Source: Daucus carota subsp. sativus (Eukaryota; Streptophyta; Magnoliopsida; Apiales; Apiaceae). From it: a stretch of 64,000 bases of DNA. The stretch lies in contig NC_030384.2 of the NCBI RefSeq assembly GCF_001625215.2, forward strand, positions 41,698,390 to 41,762,389, in the 5' to 3' direction. Below are positions 40,190 through 52,600 of the stretch, one piece after another. The notes under the pieces are model-generated. The model saw only the letters and a list, made by a program, of their open reading frames with translations, had not been told where the DNA came from and searched no databases. Position numbers and translations under genes: made by a program. The number at the start of each line of letters is the position of its first letter. The first letter of the stretch is position 1.

Positions 40190-43100
40190 ATGGCAACAGC
40201 AGCAGGTTCCGATTTTTCGCCTTCATTCAGGGTGTTAGAGGGTAGTGTAGATAAAGATCAGGTTTCTATCAGTAAAGATGAAGTTTCTGTGAAATCAGCT
40301 GATTCGGAGCAGATTCCTAGTGAAAGACCTTCGAGACATCTTTCTGTTGTGCAACATAGTATAAGTTCTCTTAAAGATACAAGTGCTGCTGATTTGGTAA
40401 GGGAAACCTCCATTTAAAGCTGAAAGCTTAACTTATGTGTTATTTATTGTGTTCTTTGAAATTCAGTAGTAAAATAAAGTGTGAACCGGTTGAGTTATGT
40501 ATTGATATTAAAAACCACTAATTTTTTGAGTTTGAGTTCACTTCATTTTTCGTAAGATCAGAATGTTGCATACATCCACAGCCATCTTATCTTAAAGTGT
40601 TGATTTATGTGTTGATTGCCAGGGCAGTGGTTATTTCGAATTTGATAGGTAAAGAATGCTTTTTGACAGCCATTCAGCTCTTTCCGATTTTGTTAGGGCA
40701 AGTTATTTGACCTAATAGATGTGTAAAAATGGCATTTATGTAAATATGACGGTTGCTGTTTTTGTCTGTGGTCTCTTAGTGGCGACAAAATTTCTTCAGG
40801 CGGAAGTTGTTTATAACTTCTCTATGATTGGTCTAGGAATATTGTGACTTGATTTATACAATCCCCAAAACTTGTTTCTTACAGCAGCTCCAATGCCATA
40901 GCTATTTCACCTTGTGTCATAATGAGCTGCATCACTCCAATGCTCCACCGTGGCTCAGCAAATTTATAGCCCGCTTCCATTTGTTAGACACATTTGTCTA
41001 GTCTGATCAACTAGCCATTTCATTATTTAATATTCTCTTTTTCTGTCTCCCATACTTGGCCTATCTTTTCGTATTTTGATTTTTCTTCTCAAAGTGTGCA
41101 CATATATATTGTAATATCATAATGAGATAGATAGCCACTTTATCTAGTATGGTTGGAGTAAATTCAATATATAGCTAGTAATTTAACTACCGAATATTGT
41201 ATTAATTTTTAGCTAATATTTTGACTAATTGGGTTGGAGTTGCTCTGAGATTGTTTTTTTTCAATAAAGTATATCAATATAATAATAATATGTTTGAGCC
41301 TTGAGATCGCCTTGCTAAATGTGGTAAAGTTGTGATTCTTATTTTGTGACAAGCATCTAAAGTTCAATGATAACATGTCTCTGATTGTTGTTTGTACTTG
41401 AACGATCTTGACAAAAGAACTGATTTGGGGTTGACTTTTACTCTTTTTGTTAGAAGAATTTATATTTACCGCGTCATTTTATTTTATATGATACTGTTGG
41501 TCGGCCTATATAGACGCGTCTAGTTGTCTACAAGCTTTCCTTTTTTGTGTCTTACATTCAAAATCAAACGATAAACCACTAATAAATGTATCATCAATTT
41601 TGGTCAGGAATCTGATTCCAGGGTTGTTGGCGTTAAGTCTCCTGCAGATGGAAATTCTAACTTCTCACTGGTATTTCGGTCAGGAAGCTGCGCTGAGAAA
41701 GGTGCGAAGCAACACATGGAGGATGAACACATATGTATAGACGATCTTGTTCAAGAGTTGGGTGCGGGTGCAAGTGCCGATTTACTTTCCTCTGGAGCTT
41801 TCTATGGGGTTTGCTACTTATGACTTCATTTACAGTTTTTTACTTGCAATTTCCTTAAGTAATATATCCGGTTTATGTCATAATGCTTAACATACTTTCC
41901 ATTGTTTTGCTTTGCCTCTATTACAATATGTATGTGATGGGTCCTCACCTGTGCATTCTTTAGTTGCTTCTTATATTAGTTCAATTTAGAGGATTTGTAA
42001 GTGTCAACTTTGTCAGTGACGTAAAATTTTGCTTTTGGAGGTTTTATTATCTAATGTAAATGCCACTGGGAAGGTGCTACTTACCCATTATTTTTGCGGG
42101 CCAGTTGCTTGTTTTCCAAATCTATTTTTTTTAAGTATTCAATTTGTTTTATAACTGACATATGCATATTGGGCCCTATTATGAACTACAATCGGGGATA
42201 TCCAGCATTGCTCTATAATATATGATAGAAGAAGATATGGAGAAAGGGAGCACTTAGTACTAGGACGGTGAAAACCCTAGACAAGGCAACCCACATAAAA
42301 GACTGTTGGAGACAGGATATACCGGGCCTTGGGATATATTATTAAATGATTGCTGGAGAGAGAATTCGAATTTATTACGGAGGTGTCAGTTACTCGTACA
42401 GGATTGCTCTTAATGGTATATTAGTTCCATGTTATCATTTGGGGAACTTGAATAAGAAGCAATACTCTGTTTGTTCATTTCAATGATTCAAGATGTGATT
42501 AATATGAATTTTGTTCCCTTGTTCATCTGTCTCTCTTTCTCCTAATTGACATGCAAAGTGCTTATTCAACAGGTGTTTGATGGTCATGGCGGTGTTGACG
42601 CAGCATCGTTTGTTAAAAAGAACATCCTCAAGTTCATAGTTGACGACTCTCATTTCCCTGTTTGCCTGGAAAAGACAATTATGAATGCCTTTGTGAAAGC
42701 AGATCATGCCTTTGCGGAGGATAGCAATTTAGACATCTCCTCTGGGACTACTGCACTAACTGCTCTCATACTTGGAAGGTAATCCTCTTCGTTTTCTAAA
42801 GGTTTTTTGCTTCTTCCTTGTAGGTGGATGTTGTAGCATCACTTTTGTGCTTGTGGCATGATATTGAAGCTGAAACCTCTGAGTGTTGTGTAGAATTCTG
42901 ATCTGTACCACTTATGACTCTTATTAGGTTGACATCGTTTTTCTTTGTTATAAAACTTTGACCACCCTGAGTACTAACAAATCATTATTGAAAAACTTTG
43001 CATGTAGCTATGAATGCCTTTTTTTTTTTTTTTAACTTATTGGTTTCTGGTCTTGAAATATTTGGGGACCACGTCGTATTCTGTAACATGGTTTATCTTT

Positions 43101-43667
43101 CTTTGCAGACGGTTAGTAGTAGCGAATGCAGGGGATTGTAGAGCTGTCCTGGGAAAACGTGGGAGAGCAGTTGAGCTGTCCAGAGACCACAAACCAAATT
43201 CCACATCAGAAAGAACAAGGATCGAAAAACTTGGAGGAGTCATCTATGATGGATACCTTAATGGTCGATTATCTGTAGCACGTGCTCTCGGAGATTGGCA
43301 CATGAAGGGACCCAAGGGATCTGCCTGCCCATTGAGTGCAGAGCCAGAATTGCAGGAGATTCAGTTGACAGAAGAAGATGAATTCCTGATAATGGGATGT
43401 GATGGTCTCTGGGATGTGATGAGCAGCCAGTATGCTGTAACAACAGCAAGGAAGGAGTTAATGTTACACAATGACCCAGAGAGATGTTCTAGAGAGCTGG
43501 TAAGGGAAGCACTCAAACGCAATAGTTGTGACAATCTGACAGTTATAATTGTATGTTTCTCCCCTGATCCTCCTCCTCGAATAGACATTCCTCAAACTGA
43601 CGTTCCGAGAAGTGTATCAGCAGATGGACTTAATGTGCGGAAAGGTGTTTTACATAGTGATTCGTAA
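40190..43667 (+). CDS. PP2C (DBP1/At2g25620-like): Protein phosphatase 2C
   Basis: Metal-dependent Ser/Thr phosphatase. Four exons: 40190-40396, 41608-41808, 42573-42778 and 43109-43667, giving 390 residues. The start is [13 protein letters not shown]; the frame is open a little upstream but with no ATG. The first 70-90 residues are a Ser-rich, apparently disordered N-terminus. PP2C motifs follow in order: [17 protein letters not shown] with metal-binding Glu/Asp, [69 protein letters not shown] and [12 protein letters not shown]. All metal-ligand Asp positions are present, so it should be active. The tail [12 protein letters not shown] resembles the plant group containing DNA-binding phosphatase DBP1 and AtPP2C22/27/49. 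Intron 1 (1.2 kb) carries a possible MITE. Confidence 0.95.
40882..41247. mobile_element. Possible MITE in PP2C intron 1
   Basis: The left edge reads CAGCAGCTCCAATGCCATAG and the right edge, reverse complemented, CAGAGCAACTCCAACCCAAT. Such CTCCAA termini are common in plant MITEs. I see no clear target-site duplication, so the call is tentative. Confidence 0.4.
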
Positions 43668-44959
43668 GGGTATGTTAGAAAAATGACAGGGATTAAGTGA
43701 GACTACTAAGAAGGGCCTGGTGCAAATGGAGGGAATGGGTTAAGTGAAGGGTTCACATTTGGCCCATGTGTTGCTGCAGCATCTTCACAGTGGGTTGAGT
43801 TTTGGATCCCTCATTTTTGCAAATAAATGAGTTATTTAATTTAGTGTTAGACTTTTGTTATAGTTTATATCATGTATAAAGTTATGTAGCATCTCGTGGT
43901 AGATTCGACTTCCAGTGTAAAATGTTAGTAAGGAGGTAATATGTTGCAAAAGAGTTCTTAACTGAAAGAGTCATGATATGTTGACTTGTCTATATCTGGT
44001 TTTATTCGCATGGTGTTGTGAATTGAAGTTTTCTGGTCCTACTTTTACCTTGTCCTGGAAAATTATAGATGGATTGGTGTTCAACGTTCTATGCACATTT
44101 GCATTTTACTTGAGTTTGGCGGATGCACTATATGTGGTTCGAACATCATCAAAATTTAATTGTTTGATTATGCTGGTCAGATTTCATTATTTTCTTCAAT
44201 TTTTGATGATCGTTACTGATATTTAGAGCTGTAGCAATCCCAAACGCAGTTCACAAGCATCAAGGTCGAACATTAGCGTTGGCTTGGTCAACGAGTCATT
44301 TCCTAGTATCATGTCCACCGTTGGCTTGGTTAATGAGCTATTTCCTAGTACCATGTCCAAAAAACTTGGTCAACGAGTCTTCTTCTAGTATCATGTCCAA
44401 CATTGGCTTGGTTAATGAGCCATTTCCTAGTACCATGTCCAAAATGAACTCCAGCCTCTCGTCAAGCATGTAAAGTAGGCATACCTCGCTATCTAAATTT
44501 GATTAGTTGATTCTGTCCAACTATATTTTATCCCCCTTTCCATTTCTTTACGGTTTCCTCGTACCATGCCACGAATGAATACTTAGATTTTCTGCATTTA
44601 ATTTACATTATGAACCTATAGCCCATGTACAAATATAGCATACACATACAAGAATGCACGCATAAGCAGGTGATTGATTTAAATTGAGCAAAGATCTTAA
44701 TCAAAAAATTTTACCATACAAACACTTGAAACATTCTTTTGGGACTAATCTTTAGCATTACAATCACAATTTTTTTAGCCAAGCAAGTACAAACATACGA
44801 GACATGGACAGTCAATTTTTTGTACTAGTTAAATTGGCTTGTGTTGATCACTGGTCAAATTATATCATATTACGACAGGCCTCCAAATGTTTTAGACAGC
44901 TGTACCACTGGCAGTATCAGCACATCAAGCGGGGTTCTCTACTTCTCTTAACGTAGTTG
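43668..44959. other. Convergent spacer with 3' UTRs
   Basis: The PP2C 3' UTR probably reaches about 43900-44200. A minisatellite follows at 44279-44443 and then AT-rich DNA that includes the 3' UTR of the minus-strand gene. No other gene recognised. Confidence 0.5.
44279..44443. repeat. Minisatellite, four copies of a roughly 41-bp unit
   Basis: Four head-to-tail copies of a unit like TTGGCTTGGTCAACGAGTCA followed by TTTCCTAGTATCATGTCCA, at about 44279-44319, 44320-44361, 44362-44400 and 44401-44443. Copies 1 and 3 share GGTCAACGAGTC and TATCATG; copies 2 and 4 share GGTTAATGAGC and TACCATG. So the array grew by duplicating a dimer of about 80 bp. No stop occurs across it in one forward frame, but the frame has no protein motif. 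Confidence 0.85.
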
Positions 44960-47900
44960 TCAACAAATATCTTCCGCATAAATAATGTCATATATAAACT
45001 GCACTGCCAATAGATAAAAGCAAGAAGAAAATATCACGAGATAAGAAAGCCAAAATAAGGCTAAAAATTATACAGATGTTTAGGTTCAGGATAATTCCTA
45101 CATTATAAAAATGCATCAAAATAATAGAAGTCTGTAGAAGAACCCTTGTCCGGACAAGACCCCATCTTATTTAGTAAAGCCTAGGAAGTAGCATTAATTA
45201 TTTAGTAGAAACAATGAAGTTGTTTATCTAAAAGGAATATAAAAACAATGAATTATCTTTATAATTAAAATTACTCAACCAAGTCAACCCCACCTTCACC
45301 TAAAAGTTTAAGTACCAGAGATTTTGATTTCAGTTCTCTTCATATATAAATCAGTTCCTACTACTAACTGCTATCCATTTTCTCATTTATATGACTTGTT
45401 ATCGGATAATTATTCGTGATCCTTACATACCTTCATCTTTGGGGATGTTAGGTTGATCAACAAGGAGTTGCTGAAGAGCTTCTAGATCACTCTCACTGCA
45501 AGAAGTGCTTGTGTTATTAAACCAACTGTCTTTCCTGATAGATAATATATACCAAGAAACAACATTGCGGAGGAATAATATGGGGAAAATGCAACTGAAA
45601 ACTTTTTACCCTTACACATGTACCAAAAAGACAATGTTATTGAGAAATAAAAAAAAATCTAACCAATCTATCAGTAGAATAATCACGATCTCCTAACAAC
45701 TTTTAATATGTTTCAGATTTTTAGAATGAGAAGGTTGGATATGTTATTAGGATCATAAGCTTTTTACCAACATACCAGACAATGGTCTTGGGTGTTGTCT
45801 TCAAAATAATTTGGAAATGACAATTGTGTTCAAATAATTTACACCATTAACCAGAAGAGTAGGTGGGTATTACTGAGGGTTATACAATGATTATGAAGCT
45901 CAATACCTGGGTTCCAGGGTAATTGTAGGTAGTGCTGATACAACTGAGGATTTAAGAAGGTACCTGAAAAGGTAGATCGAATTAAACAAACGATAGAATC
46001 AACTAAGCTCTCAATGCAATATCAAGATCAATGAATGTGTGGAGCAGAATTTCTGCAAACAAATAAAACGATGCTGCTTATAAGTAATCCTAAGTCTGCT
46101 CGATGCTGCTTATAAATAATCCTAAGTCTGCTCGACAGGTGTCGGTGCAAAGTGTATATCCGTCAAGCCTTGGCTTCTCACCTAAAAATCTGCCAACGAG
46201 GTATTGAGCTAGTAATATAATCCAAGATATAAAAACATCGAATGAACAATTAAGCCAAACATATTTAAATCTACCCTCTGCAATAGCTGTGCCAATAACA
46301 TATTTGGCCAAGTATAACTGACAGCAAGTACATAAGGTAAGCAGACAGACAGAGAAACATATTTTTCTATGATGCTACACAACAGTATTAGCTTGTTTAA
46401 AATGGTGTATCACAACCGATTATGTAAAAAAGCTGGAGGAAGTCCATATTCAGATGACACTTTAGCTTCTGGTGGGCCTTATAGAAACTCTACTATAGCA
46501 GTGCACAACTTGCGAACAAGAAAAGATGAAAAACATCCATACTCTGAACGGTGCATATCGTGAAGTTGCACAAGCCCTTCCAAGCAATCTGCAAGACTTG
46601 GTTTTATGCCAATTCTTTGCTGCAATTGTGCAACTTTGGGCTGAATGGACCCTCCTCCCTTAACTAGCTGCCGACCATCACGAACGATCTTCTCAAGCGA
46701 TATAACAACAGCATGAAACTCCTCCCTGCACTCCAGTCAAAATTACAGCAATATGAATCAGTTTCCACACATAAACCCTTAAGACTAAATAACAAAATTA
46801 GAATCAGTGCTCGATATTGACCTATACACACACACACACACACATAAATGATAAAATATAAAAACTTAACAGTTAACAGTAGAGAACAAACCTACAGAGT
46901 CTTATTCATTGAAAGCAAGATATTCTGTAACGAATTCATCTGTTTTGTGAAGATAGCATCTCCAATACCATCTACACTCTTCAAGGCACCATATTTCTTC
47001 GAATTTTGAATCAACTATAAAAAATATATATATTTACACAACTTGCATAATAAAGTCAAGCTATTAGATTTTAAAGACACGAAAAAAATCAAATGAAAAT
47101 GGCAAGTCCGGTTACCCTTTTCCATAACGTGTTAAACATACTGACTCCTTGTCCCAATTATAATAAAGTAAGTGTAAATCTAACCACCTTTATCAATATC
47201 AAGACTATATTCATGTGTACGTTCAGAGAGCACATATCTTCATTTATTTATGATAAGCAGCAGTAACTTTGATATAATTATTTATTAACAGATCAAACTT
47301 TGAATAGATAATGTACTTGTATTGCTAAGGCATTATCTAATTCTCATTTTGTTACAATTATTTATACATATCCTCTTAGCACTAGCACCAATTATACACA
47401 TTTAGTTATTACAATAACTATGCAACTCCCAGCCAAACTATGATTTTACATTTCACACTACATTCCTTACTATTAGCTATATTCTAGACCTGACTATCAT
47501 CAATTTTGAAGTTAGAACTTAGGTTAGGTTAAGCTCAATCAAGTACATATAATATTGCAATCAAAAACAAAAGAACCAGAACGATATAACAATAGAAGCT
47601 AACGTCTAGGAAAACACGCATCAATATTTAAAAGGCAGATTATGTCACTGAAGCGCCAATGCTTTTGTGCTTTATATATTTCGAAGCTAAACAAGACTAT
47701 GGCCCTGTTTGGAAGTCAGGGGTTTTGGACAAAATTAGAGGTTTGAGGTGTTTTAGAGGTTTGACCACTAGAATAAGCTAATATTAGTGTTTGGTAGTTA
47801 GAGGATCGGAATAGAGGTTTGGATCCAAAAAAACTAATTTTGAAAAAGCTACTTTGAGGAGCTTTATGAGTTAGAGGTTTTGATTTGTGTCCGAAAAAGC

Positions 47901-48450
47901 TAATGAATCAGCTATTTACCAAACAATTTTACGAGAAACCGTTAATTTAATGCGCTAGTCAAAACATTACTTCAATCAGCTAGTCAAAACATCTAATTCA
48001 ATCCGCTAACAGCTAACCGCTAATTCTCAAACAGGGCCTATGATTAGGTGTATATTTCAATCACCGTTGTAATGTACATTATGCCGAAGGTCTCGTTGGG
48101 TCAGTCTTATGATTATGTTTGTCAGTCCTTGATCCTTATAACGGCTACAACATATCACCCCCGACATCTTCTACAGCTTAGTGTAAGGATAATCATTTTC
48201 CGGAATATAAGCAAAATTATCACATCAAATTTTACTTGATATATAAATTCAAATTTGTCGAAAGCTACATAAACCCTATATACACAAATAACATAAACAT
48301 GAATACATAAAATAAAACCTGCAATCTATTGATGATAGCAGAAGCGCTTCTAAATTGGGAAAGAAGAAGAGACTGAAGCTCCTCCCATTTGTCTATATAC
48401 TCTTTCACCTTTTTAAACTTTTGCTGATACTTCTTCACCATTGCCTCCAT
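44960..48450 (-). CDS. Conserved plant protein of unknown function (At5g43822-like)
   Basis: Six exons in coding order: 48450-48319, 47014-46896, 46725-46543, 45963-45907, 45495-45431 and 45003-44960, giving 199 residues, all with GT..AG introns in consistent phase. I believe it matches the Arabidopsis protein catalogued as At5g43822, whose function I do not know. Residues 1-45 (MEAMVKKYQQKFKKV.. to ..SASAIINRLQ) and a later stretch around FTKQMNSLQNILLSMNKTL look like amphipathic or coiled-coil helices. A central segment carries KGGGSIQPKVAQLQQRIG and LADCLEGLVQLHDMH, and the C-terminus DALQQLLVDQPNIPK-like (here EALQQLLVDQPNIPKDE) then FIYDIIYAEDIC. No signal peptide or membrane helix. Intron 1 (1.3 kb) has a Harbinger-like MITE. 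Confidence 0.85.
46069..46132. repeat. Two tandem copies of a 32-bp unit
   Basis: CGATGCTGCTTATAAGTAAT followed by CCTAAGTCTGCT is repeated with one mismatch at 46069-46100 and 46101-46132, inside an intron of the At5g43822-like gene. A short CA microsatellite lies in another intron near 46824-46844. Confidence 0.85.
47701..48038. mobile_element. PIF/Harbinger-like (Tourist-type) MITE
   Basis: A 338-bp element starting GGCCCTGTTTGG and ending CAAACAGGGCC, flanked by TAT on both sides (47698-47700, 48039-48041). The 3-bp duplication and GGCCCTGTTTGG termini fit Tourist elements. Subterminal GAGGTTT/AGCTAA words recur inside. It lies in intron 1 of the At5g43822-like gene. Confidence 0.8.
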
Positions 48451-49656
48451 CTCTCTGTGCGTGTGTGTCTGTGACGTGTCCTCTAATAAGAAGGAAATGA
48501 AATTCAACTGGAGATGATTTTTGTTTCGAGGGTTTTTTTCCCAGGTGAAAGGGGGTTTAGGGTTTGGCCGGGAAAACTTTGATCGAGTTTATTCAGAATT
48601 ATCGTATTTATATTTATCTTGAATTATTTTTGTTGATTGTTAAACATTATTTGTAGTTTCTATTTGTCAAGTTTATTCTTTATTGTGCCTTCAAAAAAAA
48701 AAGTTTATTCTTTATTGTAATAGTCTTCGTATATTTTGTAGAACCAGGGAATTATGTCCGCGCTTCGCACGCGGGTAAATTATTAAAAATTTCATTAAAC
48801 TGAGGTTGGAAAATAAATTAAATCAATATTAATATTAGATTTTTAATCGTTATTACCCACACGACGCGTGCTAATATCCTCGTTAACGTTGAGTAGTTAA
48901 TTATTAGAAAGGAATACAAGGATTCTGTTATTTCTAAATTTTGTAATTTATTATAGCATTGTTAATGTTTTAATGCCAGTTTATTTATTTTAATTAGGTA
49001 ATATCTACTTTAATTACAATAATTTAAATACTACAATTTAAACAAATCTTTTATATCTACTTATTTTTAAATATATTTTGATGAATTCAACTGACAATAA
49101 CAAGTATTAAGATTTTTAATTGTTTCAAAAAAAAAGATTTTTAATGAAATATATATTTAAGTACATACATGATCCTATTAATTATTTTAAATATACAGTA
49201 AAGTTAAGTTCAATAAAAATAAATTTTAAAGTATACTAATACCAAAAATAAAATCACAGTCCGAACGAATATAAGCTAATACTGAATAGATACAAGTTAC
49301 CCTCTCCTTTTTGTCCTGACACAAAAAAAAATGCCCTTTTTATGCAAAAATACGGGAAAAAGAATGTATACATTATCATCAAACTAAACAGAAACACATA
49401 CATCTCTTCAATATGTAAAACAATGATGCCTAATCGCCAGTTTCCTCACACAAATGACAAAAACCTAAAAAATATAATGAAAAATAAACAATCACCCCTC
49501 TTGTGCAATACATTGTACATGCTCTCTCTCTCTCTCTTAATTTTCACTCTTGGAAACTGGGGTAATGATTTTTCTTCCAGGCTATACAACATACAGACCT
49601 GAACTTGTATTGTGAATGATAAGTGATCAAATAGATCAACAGCATCATGTGGCCAG
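48451..49656. other. Spacer with leader of the 44960-48450 gene and EH1 3' region
   Basis: The first 150 bases upstream of the start codon are the leader and promoter of the minus-strand gene. Further on, near 48740-48890, GC-rich words such as CCGCGCTTCGCACGCGGGT and CACACGACGCGTG stand out from AT-rich DNA and look like a decayed transposon, but I cannot fix its ends. The last 250 bases are the likely 3' UTR of the EH1 gene. No gene seen. Confidence 0.45.
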
Positions 49657-52600
49657 CTAAAAAGCATTCCAATTATCAGATTCCTTTTTCTGTGTTTCGC
49701 TACCAGATGAGACTTTAAATGGACCACTTGAGCCAAAAGGGTCACTATCATCAAAGGAGAACCCTCGGCTATGGTCGAAGCCTGAGCTGCTGGTCATTGA
49801 GTCGAATCTCGCAAAGGATTCCCGTCGAGAAGAGACATCCCGGTCTTCACCACCAAACGAATCAAACCTGGACATATTGTTAAAGAACTGATCCCCTGAT
49901 GCCTCGCTGTATCTTGATGGAGAGTTACCAGCTCTAGATAGTGGAGAGCTTGGAAATGAATCCTCAAAACCAAATGGACTTTTCTTGGGGAATAAATCAT
50001 TTGCATCGGGAGATCCAGTTCTCACAGGACTTCCTGCAAAATTGCTAGATTCAAAGAAAGACTTCTCTCCATGTTTCTCATGATCTGAATCCTGCTAAAC
50101 AAAATCGATTCAGAGGCCGAATGTCAGAAACTACTCTTAATTTAGGGTTAAATTACCACATGCCAATAATAACAGTCCAGGGAATCACACCCAAACCACA
50201 TCCCACACCTTGTACATTTTTGGTTTAGTACATCTTGTAATGGTTGACAAAAAAAATTCTCTGACAAGCTTAATATTATCATTACATTGGATAAACCAGT
50301 GACCAGTTAATTGTACACCGAGCAAAAAACATCACTTATCTCTAAAAAATGATCCATTATAACTATCAAAATTTAATGGTCCATATATTCTGTGTTTATC
50401 GTTTGTTTAAATTTTGCATTACCAAGGTCACTGTTTTACAAGCTTCCATATATTATATCACTATAAAATAATGACATAAATGCACATCCAGAAGACACAC
50501 TCACCTTAGCATTCATGGAGCTAAAGCCCCACACAGAATCTGTATCATCATTATTGTCAAAGGTGCCCCACGTTGGTTCATCAAAGCTTCTGCTTTAAAT
50601 TTAAATAACACAGAAAACCCATAAAACTTTAATAAGGAAAAAACAAGCAGTACAAAGATTGACTTGCTATGGATTGGATTTAAAAACATTACAAAACCGT
50701 AGAGATAGATGACAAAATAACACCATACCTTTGAGTTTCGTTGTCTGCTTCAAAGCTCTTTCTGAAATGGTTATCTGAACCGTCACGAGATGGGCTTTCA
50801 AATTCATTTTGCCTTGTTGGACTTTCTGTAGGACTTTTTACATACATTTCTCCACTATGGTTGAATGCCGATTCATTCTCGATGGTATCTTCGCCTTGAT
50901 TAAAGAGATTTTCGGACTTGTCATCCATATTTGAAAGATTATCAGGCGAAAGAATGTCATTTGGAGAAGAAATTTCGTTGTGAGAGGATCCAGACTTGGC
51001 ATCTGTGGGGGCCAAAACATCGAACGAAAATCCTAGGAGATAAAACAGCAAAGTCATTATTCCCTAAATTAACAGGTAAGCATAAGCAAGCAAGGGAAAC
51101 ACCAAAAAGATTTACCTTCATCATCAAACTTGTCCCATTCTTCATCCCAGATAGCTGAGACTTCTGGAATTCCGGGCTGCCACCCTTAAAATATAATTAA
51201 CACGAAACAGAAGTGAGTTCATTTATTTAAAAGATATTTGAAATAATTAACTGAAATAAAAAAGAAAATTACTCAAAGACTAATGAATAAACAGTGCCAC
51301 TGGAATCACTTATTTTAAATGAGAAACAAGTTGTGCAATAATAAATTGACTAACGAATTAACAGTGCTCCTAGAATCACTCATTTTAGATGACAAATAAG
51401 TGGATTTAAATTTTGTAAGTTGTCTAATTTTACAACAAGTTTAAAAGACTATAGAAACTAGGATTATTGCCCACTTCGCATGGTGGAAATTATTATTTTT
51501 AAAATAAAAAATCTGTTTGCATATTTAATAGAAGAAATTGAGTGTATATTATAAACTTATTAAATGTATTTGATGTAATGTTTTTTAGTTTTACGGTATT
51601 TTCCGTTGTATTCAACTTTTTATGTTTTCGCATGCATAGTACTATTTTTGTTGTACTGTACTTTACTACTTTTGTGTTAGTGCATTTTTTAAAATGTGAA
51701 ATTTAGAAATGAAATAATTTAATATGCATAATTATATGATAAACTGGATAATATAATTTGAACAAACTATAAAAATATAATTATTAATTTTAAAGAATCG
51801 GAAAGAATTGTTATTACATGAGCGGTTGGACTTCTAAGCTAATAACATATCGGTAAATTACGACTGCAAAACCTCACCAAAAAATTGAATCAAATGCTAA
51901 AACAACTGTGACACATATAAGACAATGAGATCACAGAAAAAATATTAAAAAAGAAACACAGAGGATGCTAACATACCCTTGGGAAGCTCTATCACTGCAG
52001 CTGACTTAATTTGCACCCCATGTCTCTTACAACGCTCAGTTAATGCCTTCAATAGCTCCTCAAGATCGGATTGTAACCGATCAGCACGAACCTATACAAT
52101 CCAAAAGAACATTCTCACTGTGAATATGTTTTTAGTATTTAGCTAACGTCATGAAGCACATGACAAGCATATATTTGGTATTAACCTGCAGGATACCATC
52201 TGCGCTGCCACCTTGTTGCATTTTAATAATTGCCTGATTATATTCCATCTTTCTCTCCTACACAGATCGTCAATGGAAGATGAGATCAAAAATTCAAACC
52301 TCGAATCGTAAAAGAAACCCAAAGGAGGGGCTCGACAAAGACTCAGAGAGACATTTTTCAGCACAGGGAATTAGTTGAGAGCCATATAGTCATGATAGGA
52401 TATGCAACAGAAGAACAAAAAAAAATACCTATGGTAGTTTAGAGTGGCATCTAATAACTAGTTGCAACATTTAATACAGTTTAAGTTGCTCTTATGGAAT
52501 ATCTTACAATTAGCAATTACTACTCTTTGAACATGGTTTATCAGTTCAAGAGACAGAAACAACTTGTATTAAGGATATTATATAATATCACCTGAATTTC

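Noticed and set aside
46090-46311. Minus-strand frame beginning MAKYVIGTAIAEG
   Set aside because: It lies in an intron of the At5g43822-like gene; the true exons on either side join in phase without it.
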